DNA from: RCIO01 sp964629765 | GTDB lineage: Bacteria > Pseudomonadota > Alphaproteobacteria > Rhizobiales > Rhizobiaceae | NCBI GenBank assembly: GCA_964629765.1 | Contig: CAZVTK010000004.1 | Location: forward strand, 32,175 to 96,174 | Reading direction: 5' to 3' | DNA length: 64,000 nucleotides | Shown: piece by piece, positions 60,880 to 64,000 of the stretch | Numbering within the stretch: position 1 is the stretch's first letter | Layout of the letters: every line of letters starts with the position of its first letter | The notes under the pieces: model-generated | Told to the model about the DNA's origin: nothing | What the model saw: the letters and a program-made list of their open reading frames with translations, nothing else | The model's database searches: none | Made by a program: the position numbers and the translations under genes

Positions 60880-61929
60880 ATGAAGACTTCTTTCATCTCC
60901 AGCTACGCCACCTCGCAGGCGGTGCGCACGCATCTGATGAAGATGCAGATCGAACTGGTGAAGATGGAAAAGGAAGTCGTGTCGGGACGTGCCGCCGACG
61001 CCGGCCTGCATCTTGGCGCGCGCACCGGCCAGTCGGTCGGGCTGGAGCGCGACATCGAGCGCATCAAGGGCGTGATGGACTCCAACCAGCTCGCTTTGTC
61101 GCGCCTGTCGGCCACGCAGGCCGGCCTCGACACGCTGACCAAGACCGCCCAGTCCTTCCAGTCCACCATGACCGCCGCCTCCTCCGGCGCGGTGGAGCCG
61201 TCCATCCTGCTCAGCGAGGCGAAGACGGCGCTGGTGAAGATGTCCGGCGTGCTGAATTCCAGCCTCAACGGCGAGAACCTCTTTGCCGGCGTCAACACCG
61301 ACGTGCAGCCCTTCACCGATTTCTTCGCCGCCGGCTCGACCGCGCGCGCGGAGATGGAGAACGCCTTCGTCACCCATTTCGGCTTCGCCCATACCGACCC
61401 GGCGGCGAGCACGGTGACGCCGGCGGCGATGACGACCTTCCTCGAAACGGTGGTGGAGCCGCAATTCACCGGCCCGGACTGGAACACGCACTGGTCGAGC
61501 GCCACCGACGAGACGATCACCGCGCGCATCACGCTGACCGACACCACCCCGGCCTCCGTCAGCGCCAACGAGAGGGGCGTGCGCAAGCTGGCCGCCGCCG
61601 CCGCCTATATCGCAGTCTTCCTCGACGGGCAGCTCGGCGAGACGGCGCGCGACGCGCTGGTCGCCGCATCCACCTCGCTGACCGGGCAGGCCGTGTCCGA
61701 CCTCGCGCAGACCCAGGCGCGCACCGGCATCGTCCAGCAGCGCGTGACCGCGGCCACCGAGCGGCTGTCCATGCAGGTCGACATCTTCAGCGGCAAGGTC
61801 AACGACCTCGTCGGCATCGACCCCTACGAGGCGTCGACGCGGGTGCAGTCGCTGCTTGCCCAGATCGAGACCGCCTACACCCTGACCAACCGCATGTCGC
61901 AGTTGAGCCTCGTGAGATACCTCACGTGA
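60880..61929 (+). CDS. flgL: Hook-filament junction protein FlgL
   Basis: A 349-residue flagellin-like hook-associated protein. The N-terminal coil (VRTHLMKMQIELVKMEKEVV, SGRAADAGLHLGARTGQSVG) and C-terminal coil (RVTAATERLSMQVDIFSGKV, YTLTNRMSQLSLVRYL) match FlgL. The ATG is four bases after the flgK stop. It joins FlgK to the filament. Confidence 0.94.
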   Translation: MKTSFISSYATSQAVRTHLMKMQIELVKMEKEVVSGRAADAGLHLGARTGQSVGLERDIERIKGVMDSNQLALSRLSATQAGLDTLTKTAQSFQSTMTAASSGAVEPSILLSEAKTALVKMSGVLNSSLNGENLFAGVNTDVQPFTDFFAAGSTARAEMENAFVTHFGFAHTDPAASTVTPAAMTTFLETVVEPQFTGPDWNTHWSSATDETITARITLTDTTPASVSANERGVRKLAAAAAYIAVFLDGQLGETARDALVAASTSLTGQAVSDLAQTQARTGIVQQRVTAATERLSMQVDIFSGKVNDLVGIDPYEASTRVQSLLAQIETAYTLTNRMSQLSLVRYLT

Positions 61930-61974
61930 CCGTCCATCCTCTTCCACCACCCAGCCTCGTGAGACGCCGCTGAG

Positions 61975-62322
61975 ATGTACCAGTTCTCATACGCCGAAGT
62001 TCAGACCGATTCCGTGGCGGACGCGCGCGACCGCGAGCGGCAGTTGCTCACGCGCTCCATCGATCTGCTGATCCAGGCCAGGGATCGCGGCCCGGGCACC
62101 TTGCAGGCGGTCGAGGCGCTGCATTTCGTCAACCGGGTGTGGTCGACGCTGGTCGAGGATCTGGGCAGCGCCGACAACGCGCTGCCGGCCGAGCTCCGGG
62201 CCAATCTCATCTCCATCGGCCTGTGGCTGCTGCGCGAGGCGGAAGAGGTGCGCCAGGGCCGGTCGCAGAATTTCGAGGGGTTGATCGAGGTCTCGCAGAT
62301 CATCCGCGACGGAATCCAATGA
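61975..62322 (+). CDS. flaF: Flagellar biosynthesis regulator FlaF
   Basis: A 115-residue helical protein starting MYQFSYAEVQTDSVADARDR, with AVEALHFVNRVWSTLVEDLG and the C-terminal LWLLREAEEVRQGRSQNFEG typical of FlaF. In alphaproteobacteria FlaF promotes flagellin translation or secretion and acts against FlbT. It lies 45 bases after flgL and overlaps flbT by four bases. Confidence 0.95.
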   Translation: MYQFSYAEVQTDSVADARDRERQLLTRSIDLLIQARDRGPGTLQAVEALHFVNRVWSTLVEDLGSADNALPAELRANLISIGLWLLREAEEVRQGRSQNFEGLIEVSQIIRDGIQ

Positions 62323-62756
62323 GCAACACGCTGAAGATCACGCTCAAGGCGAACGAGAAGATCTACATCAACGGCGCCGTGATCCGCGCCGACCGCAAGG
62401 TCTCGCTCGAATTCCTCAACGACGTGCAGTTCCTGCTGGAGAACCACGTCCTTCAGGCCGAGGACGCCTCGACGCCGCTGAAGCAGCTCTACTTCATCGT
62501 GCAGATCATGCTGATGAACCCGGAAGACACGATCCAGCCGCGCCGCCTCTTCCGCGACATGCTCCCGAGGCTGCTGGAAGCCTATGCGGAGCCGCAGATC
62601 CTGTCGACGCTCAAGCATGTCGACGCGCTGGTGGCGGAAGGGCGCCACTTCGAGGCGCTGAAGGCGATCCGCAGCCTGTACCGGCTGGAAGCCGTGGCGC
62701 TGAACCCCGCGGCGGCGGCGCAGCCCGCCCCCGTCGCCCTTGTCGCAGGAGAGTGA
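62319..62756 (+). CDS. flbT: Flagellin translation regulator FlbT
   Basis: A 145-residue protein starting MSNTLKITLKANEKIYINGA. The family block VSLEFLNDVQFLLENHVLQA and the helical LKQLYFIVQIMLMNPEDTIQ are clear. In Caulobacter FlbT binds the flagellin mRNA leader and lowers its translation until hooks are complete; the flagellin leaders at about 47380-47401 and 48890-48911 are the likely targets. The start overlaps flaF (ATGA); flgD follows after three bases. Confidence 0.95.
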   Translation: MSNTLKITLKANEKIYINGAVIRADRKVSLEFLNDVQFLLENHVLQAEDASTPLKQLYFIVQIMLMNPEDTIQPRRLFRDMLPRLLEAYAEPQILSTLKHVDALVAEGRHFEALKAIRSLYRLEAVALNPAAAAQPAPVALVAGE

Positions 62757-62759
62757 CCG

Positions 62760-63155
62760 ATGACCACCGTGCCGGCAATAGGCGGCAGCACGACGACGGG
62801 CCAGACGGCCAGCGCCAGCAAGGCCGAGGTCGACTACCAGTCCTTCCTGAAGCTGCTGGTGGCGCAGATGAAGAACCAGGACCCGAGCAACCCGATGGAT
62901 TCGACGCAATACGTCGCGCAGCTTGCGCAGTTCTCCACCGTCGAGCAGTCGATCCAGGTCAACAAGAAGCTCACCGAGCTGCTCCAGATCTCGGCGGTCA
63001 CGCAGGCCGACTCCATCCTCGGGCGCACCGTGACGTCGGCGGACGGGGCGACCAAGGGCGTCGTCGCGCAGGTCAAGCTCGCCACCAACGGCGTCATCGC
63101 CGTGCTGGAGAACGGCAAGGAAGTCGCCATGCAGAGCGGCGTGACGGTCCAGTGA
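62760..63155 (+). CDS. flgD: Hook-capping protein FlgD (short form)
   Basis: A 131-residue FlgD limited to the N-terminal hook-assembly region (VDYQSFLKLLVAQMKNQDPS, NPMDSTQYVAQLAQFSTVEQ) and a short beta end (GRTVTSADGATKGVVAQVKL). The Ig/Tudor-like C-terminal domains of enteric FlgD (about 230 residues) are absent, which is common in rhizobia. It caps the growing hook. Confidence 0.93.
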   Translation: MTTVPAIGGSTTTGQTASASKAEVDYQSFLKLLVAQMKNQDPSNPMDSTQYVAQLAQFSTVEQSIQVNKKLTELLQISAVTQADSILGRTVTSADGATKGVVAQVKLATNGVIAVLENGKEVAMQSGVTVQ

Positions 63156-63178
63156 TCGGCCAGTAAGATGCCCGTGAC

Positions 63179-63445
63179 ATGAACGAGGCCGATGCGCTCG
63201 ACCTGATGCAGTTCGCCATCTGGACGGTGCTGGTGGCCTCGGCCCCGGCCGTCGCGGTGGCGATGATCGTCGGCGTCGGCATCGCGCTGGTGCAGGCGCT
63301 GACGCAGATCCAGGAAATCACCCTCACCTTCGTGCCCAAGATCGTCGCCATCATGCTGGTGGTGGCGTTCACCGCGCCCTTCATCGGCGGCCAGATCAAC
63401 ACCTTCACCACCGTCGTCTTCCAGCGCATCGAAACGGGCTTCTGA
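63179..63445 (+). CDS. fliQ: Flagellar export gate protein FliQ
   Basis: An 88-residue protein with two membrane helices (LMQFAIWTVLVASAPAVAVA and IVAIMLVVAFTAPFIGGQIN) and the family string IVGVGIALVQALTQIQEITL. It is the last gene of the flgE operon; flhA follows after a 305-base gap with its own promoter element. It packs with FliP and FliR in the gate. Confidence 0.96.
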   Translation: MNEADALDLMQFAIWTVLVASAPAVAVAMIVGVGIALVQALTQIQEITLTFVPKIVAIMLVVAFTAPFIGGQINTFTTVVFQRIETGF

Positions 63446-63460
63446 GGCAGGCAGGCGCCC

Positions 63461-63640
63461 TTTCCTTCTCCCCCTGTGGGGTCCGAAGGACGGGTGCGAA
63501 GCACCCAGGGCGGTGGCCGAGCGAAGCGAGGTCGGATGAGGGGTGTTGGCCGGGCGCCAGCGCCTCATTCCTTACAGCACCCCTCATCCGTCTCGGCACT
63601 GCGTGCCGATCCACCTTCTCCCACAAGGGGAGAAGGGAAG
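63461..63640. repeat. Palindromic repeat in the fliQ-flhA gap
   Basis: The 305-base gap contains a composite palindrome. CGGATGAGGGGTG (63533-63545) and its exact complement (63578-63590) flank a 32-base centre, and outer arms with CCTTCTCCCC-type and GGGGAGAAGG-type strings reach 63461 and 63640. Small nested dyads (GGGTGC-GAA-GCACCC at about 63492; GGCACTGCGTGCC at about 63595) mark both arms. Similar blocks are widespread in rhizobial intergenic DNA (memory). The rest of the gap, to 63750, holds the flhA promoter element and leader. Confidence 0.8.
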
Positions 63641-63665
63641 GCGCACCACCCATCCCGTCCCACCC

Positions 63666-63690
63666 CCGCGCAAGCTTGAGCCGGTAGCGT
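63666..63690 (+). promoter_or_regulatory. Shared flagellar promoter element, flhA copy
   Basis: CCGCGCAAG, nine bases, GTAGCGT; ends 60 bases before the flhA ATG and downstream of the palindromic repeat, so flhA can be transcribed separately from fliQ. Confidence 0.6.
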
Positions 63691-63750
63691 GACCTTTGGG
63701 GCGCCCCATGGGGGCGTCATGCGTCCCCTCCGCATGGGCGAGGTCAGGCA

Positions 63751-64000
63751 ATGGCAGTGACGGACAGTCTGGCACCGGCGACGCCGGTTCGCGGCAGCGG
63801 CCGCGACATCGCGTTCGCGATCGGCATCCTGATCATCCTCGCCGTCCTGTTCCTGCCGCTGCCGGCCTTCTTCATCGACATCGGCCTTGCCTTCTCGATC
63901 GCCGCCTCGGTGCTGATCCTGATGGTCTCGCTGTGGATCACCCGGCCGCTGGAGTTCACCGCCTTCCCGACCGTGCTGCTGGTCACCACGCTCTACCGGT
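63751..64000 (+). CDS. flhA: Flagellar export protein FlhA (partial, N-terminal)
   Basis: The first 83 codons are in the window. After MAVTDSLAPATPVRG come the first membrane helix (IAFAIGILIILAVLFLPLPA) and the family string FFIDIGLAFSIAASVLILMV, then PLEFTAFPTVLLVTTLYR, all typical of FlhA. GAGG at 63740 serves as ribosome site. FlhA is the large gate protein that docks export substrates; the cytoplasmic domain lies beyond the window edge. Confidence 0.95.
   Translation, partial: MAVTDSLAPATPVRGSGRDIAFAIGILIILAVLFLPLPAFFIDIGLAFSIAASVLILMVSLWITRPLEFTAFPTVLLVTTLYR

Overview
The window comes from a high-GC alphaproteobacterium, most likely of the order Hyphomicrobiales (Rhizobiales) and probably Phyllobacteriaceae-like (Mesorhizobium relatives). 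The main evidence is the flagellar locus: visN/visR-type LuxR regulators, the orphan regulator Rem, MotC and MotE, FlaF/FlbT, a DUF1217 protein and sigma-28-independent flagellins are together a rhizobial signature. No tRNA, rRNA, CRISPR array, prophage or insertion sequence was recognised.

Bases 1-30184 are accessory metabolism and transport. In order: the end of a signalling operon (response regulator, small membrane protein, symporter-type sensor kinase, minus strand); a short-chain fatty acyl-CoA type XRE/IrrE regulator divergent from a complete branched-chain-amino-acid-type ABC transporter (3199-8366); a dipeptide/oligopeptide ABC transporter (8397-12225, minus) divergent from an HTH-cupin regulator, its solute-binding protein, an M24 prolidase-like peptidase and a cyclophilin; kynureninase and tryptophan 2,3-dioxygenase (16612-18638); a minus-strand three-gene cassette (PrpF-type isomerase, citryl-CoA-lyase-like protein, class III CoA transferase; 18651-21710); and a two-gene surface locus made of a 1.6-kb-repeat-bearing DUF11/Ig-like secreted protein and a large outer-membrane beta-barrel protein (21942-30184).

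Bases 30569-64000 are the flagellar island. visN-visR are followed by the minus-strand operon motA-fliM-fliN-fliG-flhB plus one unknown gene. Then come plus-strand operons: DUF1217-flgF-fliI plus an unknown gene; flgBC-fliE-flgG-flgA-flgI-motE-flgH-fliL-fliP; two flagellin genes each with its own terminator; fliF-fliH-motB-motC-fliK plus a lytic transglycosylase; rem; flgE-flgK-flgL-flaF-flbT-flgD-fliQ; and the start of flhA at the window edge.

The most interesting non-coding signal is a 25-bp bipartite element, (C/T)CGCGCAAG-N9-(C/G/A)TA plus four more bases with exact 9-base spacing, found 29-60 bases upstream of the start codon of six flagellar transcription units (motA, DUF1217-flgF-fliI, flgB, fliF, flgE, flhA). 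It is a candidate shared flagellar promoter or activator site. Related signals are a 10-bp direct repeat at 21-bp spacing upstream of rem, a TTAA-N7-TTAA CtrA-type box in the visN/surface-protein divergent region, and a box shared by both flagellin upstream regions. Three large imperfect palindromes sit inside operon-like gene gaps (dppB-dppC, binding protein-peptidase, fliQ-flhA).
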